Shown one piece after another: positions 27,049-36,395 of a DNA stretch of 64,000 bases. The position numbers and the translations under genes are program-made. Location: positions 310,001-374,000 of the forward strand of contig NZ_FMAG01000003.1 in assembly GCF_900094585.1 (NCBI RefSeq), written 5' to 3'. This DNA is from Martinezella multihospitum. GTDB lineage: Bacteria > Pseudomonadota > Alphaproteobacteria > Rhizobiales > Rhizobiaceae. Positions within the stretch are counted from its first letter, which is position 1; the number at the start of each line of letters is the position of its first letter. The notes under the pieces were generated by a model, which had not been told where the DNA came from, ran no database searches, and saw only the letters and a list, made by a program, of their open reading frames with translations.

Positions 27049-27825
27049 ATGGCTAGAACAGTTGTCGTCACCGGTTCCACGAGCGGTATCGGCCTCGCCA
27101 TCGCGACGGCCTTCGCCGCAAAGGGCGATAACGTCGTCATCAACGGCTTCGGAAAACCGGAGGAAATCGATGCGATCAAGAGCAAGCTCGAAGCCTCCGG
27201 CGGCGGTAAGGTGATCTATCATCCGGCCGACATGACCAAGCCCGCCGAGATCGCCGACATGATTGCAACGGCCAATTCCACCTTCGGCAGCGTCGATGTC
27301 CTCGTCAACAATGCCGGCATCCAGCATGTCGAGAAAATCGAGGATTTCCCCATCGAGAAGTGGGATCAGATCATCGCGATCAATCTCTCCAGCTCCTTCC
27401 ACACGATCCGCGCCGCAATTCCCCTGATGAAGGCCAAAAAATACGGCCGCATCATCAACATCGCCTCGGCACACGGCCTGGTCGCCTCCCCGTTCAAATC
27501 CGCCTATGTCGCTGCAAAACATGGTATACTTGGGCTGACCAAGACGGCGGCGCTGGAGCTTGCCGAATTCGGCGTCACGGTGAACGCCATTTGCCCCGGC
27601 TACGTGCTGACCCCGCTTGTCGAGAAGCAGATCCCGGACACCGCGAAGGCCCGCGGTATGACCGAGGAGCAGGTCAAGAACGAAGTCATCCTCAAGGCCC
27701 AGCCCACGCATGAATTCGTCAAGGCCGAGGAGATCGGCGCCCTCTCGCTCTACCTTGCCAGCGACGAGGCACGCCAGGTGACCGGCACGCACGTCTCGAT
27801 TGACGGTGGCTGGACCGCAGAATAA
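27049..27825 (+). CDS. bdhA: 3-hydroxybutyrate dehydrogenase
   Basis: Oxidises D-3-hydroxybutyrate to acetoacetate with NAD in polyhydroxybutyrate breakdown. The 258-residue SDR has TGSTSGIGLAIA (coenzyme loop), NNAG at about 88-91, the catalytic Ser in IASAHGLVASP, and Tyr/Lys in SAYVAAKHG. The C-terminal substrate segment KAQPTHEFVKAEEIG and the end HVSIDGGWTAE fit BdhA. AGGAG sits seven bases before the ATG. In rhizobia bdhA is often followed by xdhA and xdhB, as here, so the three are probably cotranscribed in part through the hairpin at 27839. Confidence 0.95.
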   Translation: MARTVVVTGSTSGIGLAIATAFAAKGDNVVINGFGKPEEIDAIKSKLEASGGGKVIYHPADMTKPAEIADMIATANSTFGSVDVLVNNAGIQHVEKIEDFPIEKWDQIIAINLSSSFHTIRAAIPLMKAKKYGRIINIASAHGLVASPFKSAYVAAKHGILGLTKTAALELAEFGVTVNAICPGYVLTPLVEKQIPDTAKARGMTEEQVKNEVILKAQPTHEFVKAEEIGALSLYLASDEARQVTGTHVSIDGGWTAE

Positions 27826-27838
27826 CCATATACGGTTA

Positions 27839-27866
27839 GGGCCGGATTCGTCTGCGCATCCGGCCC
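27839..27866 (+). terminator. Hairpin between bdhA and xdhA
   Basis: GGGCCGGAT (27839-27847) pairs perfectly with ATCCGGCCC (27858-27866) around a 10-base loop. It has no T-run, so it may attenuate or set an mRNA end rather than stop transcription outright. Confidence 0.6.
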
Positions 27867-27893
27867 CACCAAGACATTATAAACGGGAACGAC

Positions 27894-29363
27894 ATGAGCG
27901 ACAGTATTCGCTTTATCCTCAACGGCGAGGATATCACGCTATCCAGCCTGCGCCCCACCGAGACGCTGCTCGACTTCCTGCGCCTACAGCGGCGCCTGAC
28001 AGGAACGAAGGAAGGCTGCGCGGAAGGCGATTGTGGCGCCTGCACGGTGCTTGTGGGACGCCTGATCGATGGCGGGCTGCATTATGAGTCCGTCAATGCC
28101 TGCATCCGCTTCGTCGGCTCGCTGCATGCGACGCATGTCGTGACTGTCGAGCATCTGGCCGCCCAGAATGGCACCCTCCATCCCGTGCAGCAGGCCATGG
28201 TCGATTGCCACGGCTCGCAATGCGGTTTCTGCACGCCGGGCTTCATCATGTCGCTCTATGGCCTGTGGCTTTCGACGGAGAAGCCGAGCCGCGCGCAGAT
28301 CGAGAAGTCGCTGCAGGGCAATCTCTGTCGATGCACGGGCTACGAGCCGATCGTCAAGGCGGCAGAGCAGGTCAGCCAGAAGCGGCCGAGCGCGCTCTTC
28401 GATCCCCTCGAAAAAACCAGAGCCGATATCATCGCCCGCCTTTGGGCCATGCAGGGCGGCGACACCATCGAGATTGTCGAGGGTGAGGATCACCTCATCG
28501 TGCCGGGCTCCGTTTCCGCTTTGGCACAGGTGCTTGCCGCAGAGCCGAAGGCAACCGTTGTCGCCGGCTCGACCGATGTCGGCCTGTGGGTGACGAAGCA
28601 GATGCGCCGGCTCAATCCGGTCGTCTTCATCAACCACCTGACCGATCTGCAGAAAATCTCGGTGGAAGCGGAAGGGCTGAGCATCGGCGCCGGCGTCACC
28701 TATAGCCGCGCCTTTGCAGCGATCAGCGAAAAGATCCCGGCCTTTGCAAGCCTCATCAATCGAATCGGCGGCGAGCAGGTGCGCAACATGGGCACGATCG
28801 GCGGCAATATCGCCAACGGCTCGCCGATCGGCGACACGCCACCGCCGCTGATCGCGCTCGGCGCAACGGTCAAATTGCGCTCGACAGCGGGAACGCGCAG
28901 CCTGCCGCTGGAGGATTTCTTCATCGATTATGGCAAGCAGGACCGGCATCCCGGCGAATTTGTGGAAGGCATCTTCGTGCCCTACCCGGCCGTTTCAGCG
29001 CATTTCGCCGTCTACAAGATCTCCAAGCGCCGCGACGAGGATATTTCGGCCGCCTGCGGCGCCTTCCATCTGTCATTGGATGCTGCCGGCAATGTCGAAG
29101 ATATCCGCATCGCCTTCGGCGGCATGGCCGGTACGCCGAAGCGCGCGCGCATGGTCGAGGCAGAATTGATCGGCAAGCCGTGGACGGAGGCAACCGTCAT
29201 GGCCGCACGCAACGCCTTCGACGCGGACTACACGCCGCTGACCGATTGGCGCGCCTCGGCCGAATATCGCCAATTGACCGCCAAGAACCTGCTCATCCGC
29301 TTCTATCTCGAGACATCAGGTGCACCGCAGGAATTGAAGCGCTTTGCGGCGGCGGAGGTCTGA
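27894..29363 (+). CDS. xdhA: Xanthine dehydrogenase small subunit (2Fe-2S and FAD)
   Basis: With XdhB oxidises hypoxanthine and xanthine to urate. The 489-residue subunit has a plant-type 2Fe-2S domain (Cys42, 47, 50 in CAEGDCGAC). A second 2Fe-2S domain follows with CGFCTPGFIMS and NLCRCTGYEP. The FAD domain has VVAGSTDVGLWVTKQ and NMGTIGGNIANGSPIGD, and a CO-dehydrogenase flavoprotein C-terminal domain ends it. XdhB follows after three bases, with its ribosome site GGAGG inside the xdhA end. Confidence 0.96.
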   Translation: MSDSIRFILNGEDITLSSLRPTETLLDFLRLQRRLTGTKEGCAEGDCGACTVLVGRLIDGGLHYESVNACIRFVGSLHATHVVTVEHLAAQNGTLHPVQQAMVDCHGSQCGFCTPGFIMSLYGLWLSTEKPSRAQIEKSLQGNLCRCTGYEPIVKAAEQVSQKRPSALFDPLEKTRADIIARLWAMQGGDTIEIVEGEDHLIVPGSVSALAQVLAAEPKATVVAGSTDVGLWVTKQMRRLNPVVFINHLTDLQKISVEAEGLSIGAGVTYSRAFAAISEKIPAFASLINRIGGEQVRNMGTIGGNIANGSPIGDTPPPLIALGATVKLRSTAGTRSLPLEDFFIDYGKQDRHPGEFVEGIFVPYPAVSAHFAVYKISKRRDEDISAACGAFHLSLDAAGNVEDIRIAFGGMAGTPKRARMVEAELIGKPWTEATVMAARNAFDADYTPLTDWRASAEYRQLTAKNLLIRFYLETSGAPQELKRFAAAEV

Positions 29364-29366
29364 GCC

Positions 29367-31706
29367 ATGGACAAATCCTCTTTCGATGAACGCAAGGTCG
29401 TCATCAACGGCTCCATGCATGGGTCGCTGAAACATGATTCCGCACACAAGCACGTCACCGGAGCCGCCGATTATATCGACGATATTCCCGAGCCTGCCGG
29501 GCTGCTGCACGGAGCACTCGGCCTTTCCGACCGTGCCCATGCGGAGATTGCCGGCATCGATCTCTCGGCCGTTAAAGCCTATCCGGGTGTCGTCTGGGTC
29601 TTCACCGGCGCGGATATACCTGGCGTCAACGACACCAGCTCCAACGGCATGCACGACGAGCCACTGCTTGCCGAAACCAAGGTCGAGTTCCACGGCCAAC
29701 CGATCTTCGCAGTCATCGCCGAAACGCGCGACGCCGCCCGCCGCGCCGCCCGCCTTGCCAAGATCGACTATCGCGACCTCTCGCATTGGAGCGATATCGA
29801 CGGCGCGCTCGCCAATGGCGCGCCGCTCGTCTACGAACCGATGACACTGAAGCGCGGCGAGCCTGAAACCGAGATGGCCAACGCCATCAATCGTATCAAG
29901 GCGCAGATGCGCATCGGCGGTCAGGAGCATTTCTATCTCGAAAGCCATATCGCCATGGCGATCCCCGGCGAGGACGATGAGGTCGCGGTCTGGTCGTCAA
30001 CGCAGCATCCAAGCGAAATCCAGCATATCGTCGGCCATGTCCTCGGCATTCCGTCCAATGCCGTGACCGTCAATGTGCGCCGCATGGGCGGCGGCTTTGG
30101 CGGCAAGGAAACGCAGGGCAATCAGTTCGCAGCACTCGCCGCCGTCGCCGCCAAGAAGCTCGGCCGTGCCGTGAAATTCCGTCCCGACCGCGACGAGGAC
30201 ATGAGCGCCACGGGCAAGCGTCACGACTTCCTGGTGGACTACGAAGTCGGCTTCGACGATGAAGGCCGCATCCACGCTGTCGACGCCACCTATGCCGCTC
30301 GCTGCGGCTTCTCCTCCGATCTTTCCGGTCCGGTGACCGACCGCGCGCTGTTCCACGCGGATTCGAGCTATTTCTATCCGCATGTGCACCTGGTCTCGAA
30401 GCCGCTGAAGACGCATACCGTCTCCAACACCGCCTTCCGCGGTTTCGGCGGCCCGCAAGGCATGGTCGGCGGCGAACGCATGATCGAGGAGATTGCCTAT
30501 GCGCTCGGCAAGGACCCACTGGAGGTCCGACGCGCCAATTTCTACGGCCAGCCGGGCTCGGGCCGGACGCTGACCCCCTATCATCAGGAGGTCACCGACA
30601 ATATCATCAACCGCATCGTCGATGAGCTGGAACAGAGTTCCGACTATCAGGCGCGGCGCAAGGCGATCATCGAATTCAACCGCTCCAGCCGTTTCATCCG
30701 CAAGGGCATTGCGCTGACACCGGTGAAGTTCGGCATTTCCTTCACCATGACCGCCTTCAATCAGGCCGGCGCGCTGGTGCATATCTATCAGGATGGCTCC
30801 ATTCACCTGAACCACGGCGGCACAGAAATGGGCCAGGGTCTTTATACGAAGGTTGCGCAGGTTCTGGCCGACAGCTTCCAGGTCGATATCGAGCGGGTGA
30901 AGATCACCGCGACGACGACGGGCAAGGTGCCGAATACCTCGGCAACGGCTGCCTCCTCCGGCTCCGACCTGAACGGCATGGCGGCTTATGATGCCGCTCG
31001 CCAAATCAAAGAAAGGCTGGTCGCCTTCGCGGCCGAAAAATGGGGCGTCGGCGCCGAGGAGGTTCAGTTCCTGCCGAACCGTGTGCGGATCGGAGAAACG
31101 GAAATCTCCTTCCCCGATTTCGTCAAGCAGGCTTATTTCGCCCGTGTCCAGCTCTCGGCCGCCGGCTTCTACAAGACCCCGAAGATCCATTGGGATCGCA
31201 AGGCCGGCCGCGGCACGCCCTTCTACTATTTCTCCTATGGCGCCGCCTGCTCGGAAGTGTCGATCGATACGCTCACCGGCGAATATTTGATCGACCGCGC
31301 CGATATCCTCCACGACGTCGGCCGTTCGCTTAATCCGGCTATCGATATCGGCCAGGTCGAAGGTGCCTTCGTCCAAGGCATGGGCTGGCTGACGACGGAA
31401 GAGCTCTGGTGGGACGCCAAGGGCCGGCTGCGGACACACGCACCCTCCACCTACAAGATCCCGCTCGCCTCCGACCGCCCGAAGATCTTCAACGTGCGCC
31501 TGGCGGAATGGTCGGAAAATACGGAAGCCACCATCGGCCGCTCGAAAGCGGTCGGCGAGCCGCCCTTCATGCTGCCGATCTCAGTGCTGGAGGCACTATC
31601 GATGGCGGTCGCCAGCGTCGCGGATTACCGCGTCTGCCCGCGTCTCGACGCCCCTGCCACGCCGGAACGCGTGCTGATGGCGGTGGAGCGCCTGAAGGGC
31701 ATGTGA
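29367..31706 (+). CDS. xdhB: Xanthine dehydrogenase molybdopterin subunit
   Basis: Catalytic large subunit carrying the molybdenum cofactor. The 779-residue protein has GAADYIDDIPEP at the start and GQEHFYLE and RMGGGFGGKETQ around 190-240. TAFRGFGGPQGM contains the substrate-orienting Arg, and EMGQGLYTKVAQ follows. The nucleophilic Glu is in VGEPPFML near 725. The XdhC sulfuration factor usually encoded next is not found in this window; the following 342 bases hold only an inverted repeat. Confidence 0.96.
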   Translation: MDKSSFDERKVVINGSMHGSLKHDSAHKHVTGAADYIDDIPEPAGLLHGALGLSDRAHAEIAGIDLSAVKAYPGVVWVFTGADIPGVNDTSSNGMHDEPLLAETKVEFHGQPIFAVIAETRDAARRAARLAKIDYRDLSHWSDIDGALANGAPLVYEPMTLKRGEPETEMANAINRIKAQMRIGGQEHFYLESHIAMAIPGEDDEVAVWSSTQHPSEIQHIVGHVLGIPSNAVTVNVRRMGGGFGGKETQGNQFAALAAVAAKKLGRAVKFRPDRDEDMSATGKRHDFLVDYEVGFDDEGRIHAVDATYAARCGFSSDLSGPVTDRALFHADSSYFYPHVHLVSKPLKTHTVSNTAFRGFGGPQGMVGGERMIEEIAYALGKDPLEVRRANFYGQPGSGRTLTPYHQEVTDNIINRIVDELEQSSDYQARRKAIIEFNRSSRFIRKGIALTPVKFGISFTMTAFNQAGALVHIYQDGSIHLNHGGTEMGQGLYTKVAQVLADSFQVDIERVKITATTTGKVPNTSATAASSGSDLNGMAAYDAARQIKERLVAFAAEKWGVGAEEVQFLPNRVRIGETEISFPDFVKQAYFARVQLSAAGFYKTPKIHWDRKAGRGTPFYYFSYGAACSEVSIDTLTGEYLIDRADILHDVGRSLNPAIDIGQVEGAFVQGMGWLTTEELWWDAKGRLRTHAPSTYKIPLASDRPKIFNVRLAEWSENTEATIGRSKAVGEPPFMLPISVLEALSMAVASVADYRVCPRLDAPATPERVLMAVERLKGM

Positions 31707-31789
31707 GTCCTCCCAGGATGGGAAGGTTGCCGTGATGGCGACAAGCAGGGGGTCTGAGGTCGAACTTCAGGCTTGAATATGCCGCAGCA

Positions 31790-31980
31790 TACCCCCTCTG
31801 TCACTGTCGTGACATCTCCCCCACAAGGGGGGAGGTTGGTAAACCGTGGCCTCTTCCGCGCGTATCAAACGAACCTAACATCCATGCAAACGATGTTGTG
31901 ATGTTCTGCCAGTCGGCGCGGCAGACTCCCAACGATCTCCCCTTTGTGGGGGAGATGTCACGACAGTGACAGAGGGGGTA
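31790..31980. repeat. 191-bp element with long terminal inverted repeats
   Basis: The outer 37 bases are perfect inverted copies: the left end starts TACCCCCTCTGTCACTGTCG and the right end closes with CGACAGTGACAGAGGGGGTA. Similarity goes on to about 44 bases per arm with one or two changes. The core (about 31835-31935) has no convincing gene. It fills most of the 342-base gap after xdhB. The form is that of a non-coding miniature element or rhizobial intergenic repeat; it differs in sequence from the one at 114-247. Confidence 0.8.
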
Positions 31981-32048
31981 CATACTCTCCGTTCATCACA
32001 ATATTCAAAATCAGTGACCTTTCCTTACCCCTCGCCAGTCCTCACCAT

Positions 32049-32252
32049 CTACAGCAGCCGCCTGTCGTCATAATGCGGCTCGCGTCCATCGAGAAATCCA
32101 AGGTCACGCTTCAGCCGATCCGGCATCTCGTCGAGATCGAGATGCGGCGATGGTTCTCGATGCGCAAGGAACACCTGCGATAGCGATTCCCGAAGACGCG
32201 ACAGAACCGAAGGCCGCGCTGCCCGCACCGGTTCTACAACATAGCAATCCAT
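32049..32252 (-). CDS. Small hypothetical protein (67 aa)
   Basis: A 67-residue polar protein with SRLRESLSQVFLAHRE and DEMPDRLKRDLGFLDG. It recalls the end of DUF1127-like short proteins (an Arg-rich helix plus a DIG-type tail), but the match is weak. GAGGTG lies seven bases before the ATG, and it is divergent from the LysR gene, supporting a real gene. Role unknown; DUF1127 proteins in Agrobacterium affect RNA turnover and phosphate uptake. Confidence 0.55.
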   Translation of the reverse strand: MDCYVVEPVRAARPSVLSRLRESLSQVFLAHREPSPHLDLDEMPDRLKRDLGFLDGREPHYDDRRLL

Positions 32253-32354
32253 GACAACACCTCAGTCAAATCAACGATATGATTTGCAGTTTCATGCAAA
32301 AAATGCTGGAATTCCAATCGAACTATCGTCTGCATACATAAAGAGAACTTATCC

Positions 32355-33251
32355 ATGAAGCAGTCCAAGCGCTTCCCGCTGAATGCGCTACGCGTCTTCG
32401 AGGCCGCTGCCCGGCACGGCAGTTTCACGCGGGCCGGCGAAGAGCTTGGCATGACGCAGACGGCGGTCAGCTATCAGATCAAGCTGCTGGAGGAGACTGT
32501 GGGGGAGCCGCTATTCCTGCGTCGTCCGCGGCAGATCCTGTTGACCGAGGCCGGGGAGCAGCTTGCACCGAAAATCGCTGAAGCCTTCGCCCTGCTGCAG
32601 GAGGCCATGGCCTCGATCAGCGGCGACGCCGAAACGACGTTGCGCATCCATTCGACCCCCACCTTCGCCTCACAGTGGCTGGCCCGCCATATCGGTTCGT
32701 TTCAGCTGAAGCATCCCAATATCGCCGTTCGGCTGGACACCTCGGGCTCGATCATCGACTTCGCCCGGGAGCCCTCCGATATCGCCATCCGCGCCGGACG
32801 TGGCCAGTGGCCGGGACTGCGCGCCCATCTTTTGATGAAGGTCTATTTCACGCCGATGCTGAGCCCGGCGCTTGCGGAAACGGTCGGCGGCATACACGAA
32901 CCGGCCGACCTCCTGAAGCTCCGCATCATCGATGCGGGCGACCCATGGTGGGTCCAATGGTTTAAGGAGGCTGGCGTCCCCGACCCCGGCCTCCAGGGCC
33001 GGCCGCGAAGCAGGCTCGGCGCCCAGAGCTTCGAGGCGAGCGCGGCGTTGGCCGGTCAGGGTGTCGCCATCCTGACCCCGGAGTTCTATGCGGATGATCT
33101 GGCCTCCGGCCGGTTGATCCAGCCCTTCGATATTCTTTCGTCCGACAATACGGACTATTGGATCGCTTATCCGGAAAACAGGCGTCATACGCCGCGGATC
33201 CGCGCCTTCAGGGATTGGCTTCTCGGCGAATTCGGCATGCCGCTGGAATAA
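32355..33251 (+). CDS. LysR-family transcriptional regulator (GcvA-like)
   Basis: A 298-residue LTTR. The N-terminal HTH reads NALRVFEAAARHGSFTRAGEELGMTQTAVSYQIKLLE, with the GcvA-type start FPLNALR. The effector domain begins near residue 95 (LRIHSTPTFASQWLARHIGSF). It sits between xdhAB and the puuD-guaD genes and is divergent from a small gene, so control of purine catabolism is a reasonable guess, but no purine-specific feature is visible. Confidence 0.9.
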   Translation: MKQSKRFPLNALRVFEAAARHGSFTRAGEELGMTQTAVSYQIKLLEETVGEPLFLRRPRQILLTEAGEQLAPKIAEAFALLQEAMASISGDAETTLRIHSTPTFASQWLARHIGSFQLKHPNIAVRLDTSGSIIDFAREPSDIAIRAGRGQWPGLRAHLLMKVYFTPMLSPALAETVGGIHEPADLLKLRIIDAGDPWWVQWFKEAGVPDPGLQGRPRSRLGAQSFEASAALAGQGVAILTPEFYADDLASGRLIQPFDILSSDNTDYWIAYPENRRHTPRIRAFRDWLLGEFGMPLE

Positions 33252-33254
33252 CGC

Positions 33255-33590
33255 TCAATCAGACATGTCAGGCGCATAGAAGCATCGCGGCGTGTTCTCG
33301 TCCGGAAACAGACAGAGATGATAAGCCCCGTCAGGCGAACGCATGGCCTTATTCTGCGGTAGGTTGAAGATATGCGCATGCGTTATATAGCGATGATCGC
33401 CGGGATTGAGCGTCACTCGATAGCCGCCGGGTACAATGGTGACGGTGCGCGAGGGGATCATCTCGCAATCCCCCGTCTTGCTGTCACCATTGCAGCAATA
33501 TGGGTCGTAGGACCAGCCGGAGGGCGCCTCATGCGCCAGGGCGAAGGCTGCTGAGAGAAGAAAAAATACGAACGTCAGAATACCACGCAT
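33255..33590 (-). CDS. Small secreted cysteine-containing protein
   Basis: A 111-residue exported protein. The signal peptide MRGILTFVFFLLSAAFALA is followed by HEAPSGWSYDPYCCNGDSKTGDCEMIP. The five cysteines (CC, C, then two near the end in LCLFPDENTPRCFYAP) suggest disulfides. This WxYDPxCC type is widespread and unnamed in rhizobia. The ATG at 33590 has GGAG eight bases upstream; a TTG at 33596 is also in frame. It is convergent with the LysR gene, only three bases apart. Function unknown. Confidence 0.7.
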   Translation of the reverse strand: MRGILTFVFFLLSAAFALAHEAPSGWSYDPYCCNGDSKTGDCEMIPSRTVTIVPGGYRVTLNPGDHRYITHAHIFNLPQNKAMRSPDGAYHLCLFPDENTPRCFYAPDMSD

Positions 33591-33805
33591 GGGCAATTCT
33601 CCGTCGAAAGATAGACGGCTGCCGCGGACACGGCCCGCTCCAAGCAGCCGAGGGCGTTTTATTAAAAAACTGCCATAATCTGATCTAATGCGGCCGGGGC
33701 GCCAGACAAGAGCGTGGCTTTTTGCGGGCGCAGCAAACTCTCCCCCTTCCCTCCGTCGCCAACATTTTGCAAGGTGCGGAGTCGGAGGAAGAAAAGGGGA
33801 ACTGA

Positions 33806-35044
33806 ATGTATGAATACGCCATAGCGTGGGAATGGCTGGCTTTTGCCGCCCGCTGGTTCCACGTCATAACCGCCATTGCCTGGATCGGTTCGTCTTTCTA
33901 CTTCATCGCGCTCGATCTCGGGCTGGTGAAGCGCCCACATCTTCCACCCGGCGCCTATGGCGAAGAATGGCAAGTCCACGGTGGCGGCTTTTATCATATC
34001 CAGAAATATCTCGTGGCTCCCGCGCAGATGCCAGAGCACCTGACCTGGTTCAAATATGAAAGCTATTTCACCTGGATTTCCGGCTTCCTGATGCTGTGCA
34101 TCGTCTATTACGGCGGTGCCAATCTCTTCCTCATCGACCGGCATGTGCTCGATGTCAGCGTTCCCGTCGCAATCCTGATTTCGCTCGCTTCGCTTGCCGG
34201 CGGCTGGATCGTCTACGACCTGCTTTGCAAGTCCCCGCTCGGCAACAACACCTGGGGCCTGATGATCGTGCTTTACGCCGTCCTGGTCTTCATGGCCTGG
34301 GGCTACACGCATCTCTTCACCGGCCGCGCCGCCTTCCTGCATCTCGGCGCCTTCACCGCGACGATCATGTCGGCGAACGTCTTCATGATCATCATTCCCA
34401 ATCAGAAGATCGTTGTCGCAGACCTCATTGCCGGCCGCACGCCCGACCCTAAATATGGCCGTATCGCCAAGCAGCGCTCGCTGCACAACAACTATCTGAC
34501 GCTGCCTGTCATCTTCTTCATGCTGTCGAACCACTATCCGTTGGCTTTCGGCACAGCCTATAATTGGGTGATCGCGGCGCTGGTTTTCCTCATGGGGGTC
34601 ACCATCCGTCACTGGTTCAACACGACACATGCCCGCAAGGGTCATCCAACCTGGACCTGGATCGTTACCGTCGTCCTCTTCATTATCATCATGTGGCTTT
34701 CGACCGTTCCGAAGGTGCTGACCGACGAGAAGGAGGCCAATGCAATTCCTCCCGCCTTCCAGCAGTATGCCTCGGATATACATTTCTCGTCCGTCAAAGA
34801 GATAGTTTCGACGCGTTGCACCATGTGCCATTCGGCCGAACCCGTCTATGAGGGGATTGTTCGGCCGCCAAAGGGCGTAATGCTGGAAAATGACGAGCAA
34901 ATCGCTATGCATGCCCGGGAGATCTATATTCAGGCCGGCCGCAGCCATGCCATGCCTCCGGGCAATGTCACCGAGGTGACGCCCGAGGAACGCAAATTGC
35001 TGGTCGCCTGGTTCGAAAGCTCCATCGGAGAAAAAAGCCAATGA
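33806..35044 (+). CDS. puuD: Membrane urate oxidase with cytochrome c domain
   Basis: Oxidises urate to 5-hydroxyisourate and passes electrons to the respiratory chain. The 412-residue protein has an N-terminal DUF989-type region with about eight membrane helices (to residue about 300), including HVITAIAWIGSSFYFIALD. A C-terminal cytochrome c domain has heme motif CTMCH near 341 and axial Met in AMPPGNVTEV. It is the first gene of a unit with guaD, whose ATG overlaps its stop. With UraH and UraD on the other strand it completes urate breakdown. Confidence 0.93.
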   Translation: MYEYAIAWEWLAFAARWFHVITAIAWIGSSFYFIALDLGLVKRPHLPPGAYGEEWQVHGGGFYHIQKYLVAPAQMPEHLTWFKYESYFTWISGFLMLCIVYYGGANLFLIDRHVLDVSVPVAILISLASLAGGWIVYDLLCKSPLGNNTWGLMIVLYAVLVFMAWGYTHLFTGRAAFLHLGAFTATIMSANVFMIIIPNQKIVVADLIAGRTPDPKYGRIAKQRSLHNNYLTLPVIFFMLSNHYPLAFGTAYNWVIAALVFLMGVTIRHWFNTTHARKGHPTWTWIVTVVLFIIIMWLSTVPKVLTDEKEANAIPPAFQQYASDIHFSSVKEIVSTRCTMCHSAEPVYEGIVRPPKGVMLENDEQIAMHAREIYIQAGRSHAMPPGNVTEVTPEERKLLVAWFESSIGEKSQ

Positions 35045-36348
35045 CCACCCTTCTGCGCGGCCGACTGCTTTCCTTCAAGCGCCTGCCGCAAAGCCTCGAT
35101 GATACGGGCAGCTACGCTTACGAAAGCGACGGCGGCCTGCTGATCGAGAACGGCATGATCGTCGCGACCGGCCCCTACGTTGATATAAAGGCGCAGGCGC
35201 CGGAAGGCGTCATCGAAATCGACCACCGCCCGCATCTGATCCTGCCGGGGTTCATCGATATGCACCTGCATTTCCCGCAGATGCAGGTGATCGCCTCCTA
35301 TGCCGCCAACCTCCTGGAATGGCTGAATACCTATACGTTCCCCGAGGAATGCCGCTTCGTCGAAAGCGCCCATGCCGAGCGGATCGCCAAGCATTTCTAT
35401 GACGAGATGATCCGCCACGGCACTACCACGGCAGTTGCCTACTGCTCGGTGCACAAGACCTCCGCCGATGCCTATTTTGCCGAAGCCATGCGCCGCAACA
35501 TGCGCATGGTCGGCGGCAAGGTGATGATGGATCGCCATGCGCCGCAGGGCCTGCTCGACACGCCGGAGATGGGCTATGACGAGACCCGTCAGGTGATCGC
35601 TGATTGGCACGGCAAAGGCCGCAACCATGTCGCCATCACGCCGCGCTTCGCCATCACCTCGACGCCGGCGCAGATGGAGGCGACGGCCGCGCTTGCCCGC
35701 GAATTCCCGGATCTGCATATCCAGACACATCTCTCCGAAAACCACGAGGAGATCGCCTTTACCTGCGAGCTCTATCCGGAAGCCATCGACTATACCGATA
35801 TCTATGCGCGCTACGGGCTGCTAGGCCCCAAGAGCCTGTTCGGCCATGCGATCCACCTCTCGGAGCGCGAAGCCGACGCCATGAGCGAGGCCGGCGCGGT
35901 TGCGGTGCATTGCCCGACCTCGAACCTGTTTCTCGGCTCCGGCCTCTTCCCGCTGAAGGCGCTGGCACGTCGCGAAAAGCCCATACGCATCGGTGTTGCC
36001 ACCGATATCGGCGGCGGCTCCAGCTATTCGATGCTGCGCACCATGGATGAGGCCTACAAGATCCAGCAGTTGCTCGGCGAGCGCCTGAACCCGCTCGAAA
36101 GCTACTATTACATGACGCGCGGCAATGCCGAGGCGCTCTCGCTCGTCGACAAGATCGGCACGCTCGACGCCGGCACCGAAGCCGACCTCATCGTCCTCAA
36201 CGCCGCCGCAACATCGGCCATGGCGCTGAAGATGGAGGTGACGAAGAGCCTCACCGAAGAGCTGTTCCTGCTTCAGACCATGGGCGACGACCGGGCGATC
36301 GTCGAAACCTATGTTGCTGGAAATCCGATGAAATCGATCCTGCAATGA
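35041..36348 (+). CDS. guaD: Guanine deaminase
   Basis: Converts guanine to xanthine, the XdhAB substrate. The 435-residue amidohydrolase has zinc ligands in GFIDMHLHFPQM, the guanine deaminase segment IQTHLSENHEEI with its catalytic residues, HAIHLSEREAD, and the final metal Asp in VATDIGGGSSYSM. It overlaps puuD by four bases (ATGA) and is followed after 47 bases by the alpha-hydroxy-acid dehydrogenase gene. Confidence 0.95.
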   Translation: MTTLLRGRLLSFKRLPQSLDDTGSYAYESDGGLLIENGMIVATGPYVDIKAQAPEGVIEIDHRPHLILPGFIDMHLHFPQMQVIASYAANLLEWLNTYTFPEECRFVESAHAERIAKHFYDEMIRHGTTTAVAYCSVHKTSADAYFAEAMRRNMRMVGGKVMMDRHAPQGLLDTPEMGYDETRQVIADWHGKGRNHVAITPRFAITSTPAQMEATAALAREFPDLHIQTHLSENHEEIAFTCELYPEAIDYTDIYARYGLLGPKSLFGHAIHLSEREADAMSEAGAVAVHCPTSNLFLGSGLFPLKALARREKPIRIGVATDIGGGSSYSMLRTMDEAYKIQQLLGERLNPLESYYYMTRGNAEALSLVDKIGTLDAGTEADLIVLNAAATSAMALKMEVTKSLTEELFLLQTMGDDRAIVETYVAGNPMKSILQ

Positions 36349-36395
36349 GGCAATCCCAACCCACCTCCATGTAACCATCCAGAAGGCAAAGAGCC

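Noticed and set aside
31707..32048. xdhC after xdhB
   Set aside because: The 342 bases hold an inverted-repeat element and no frame resembling XdhC.
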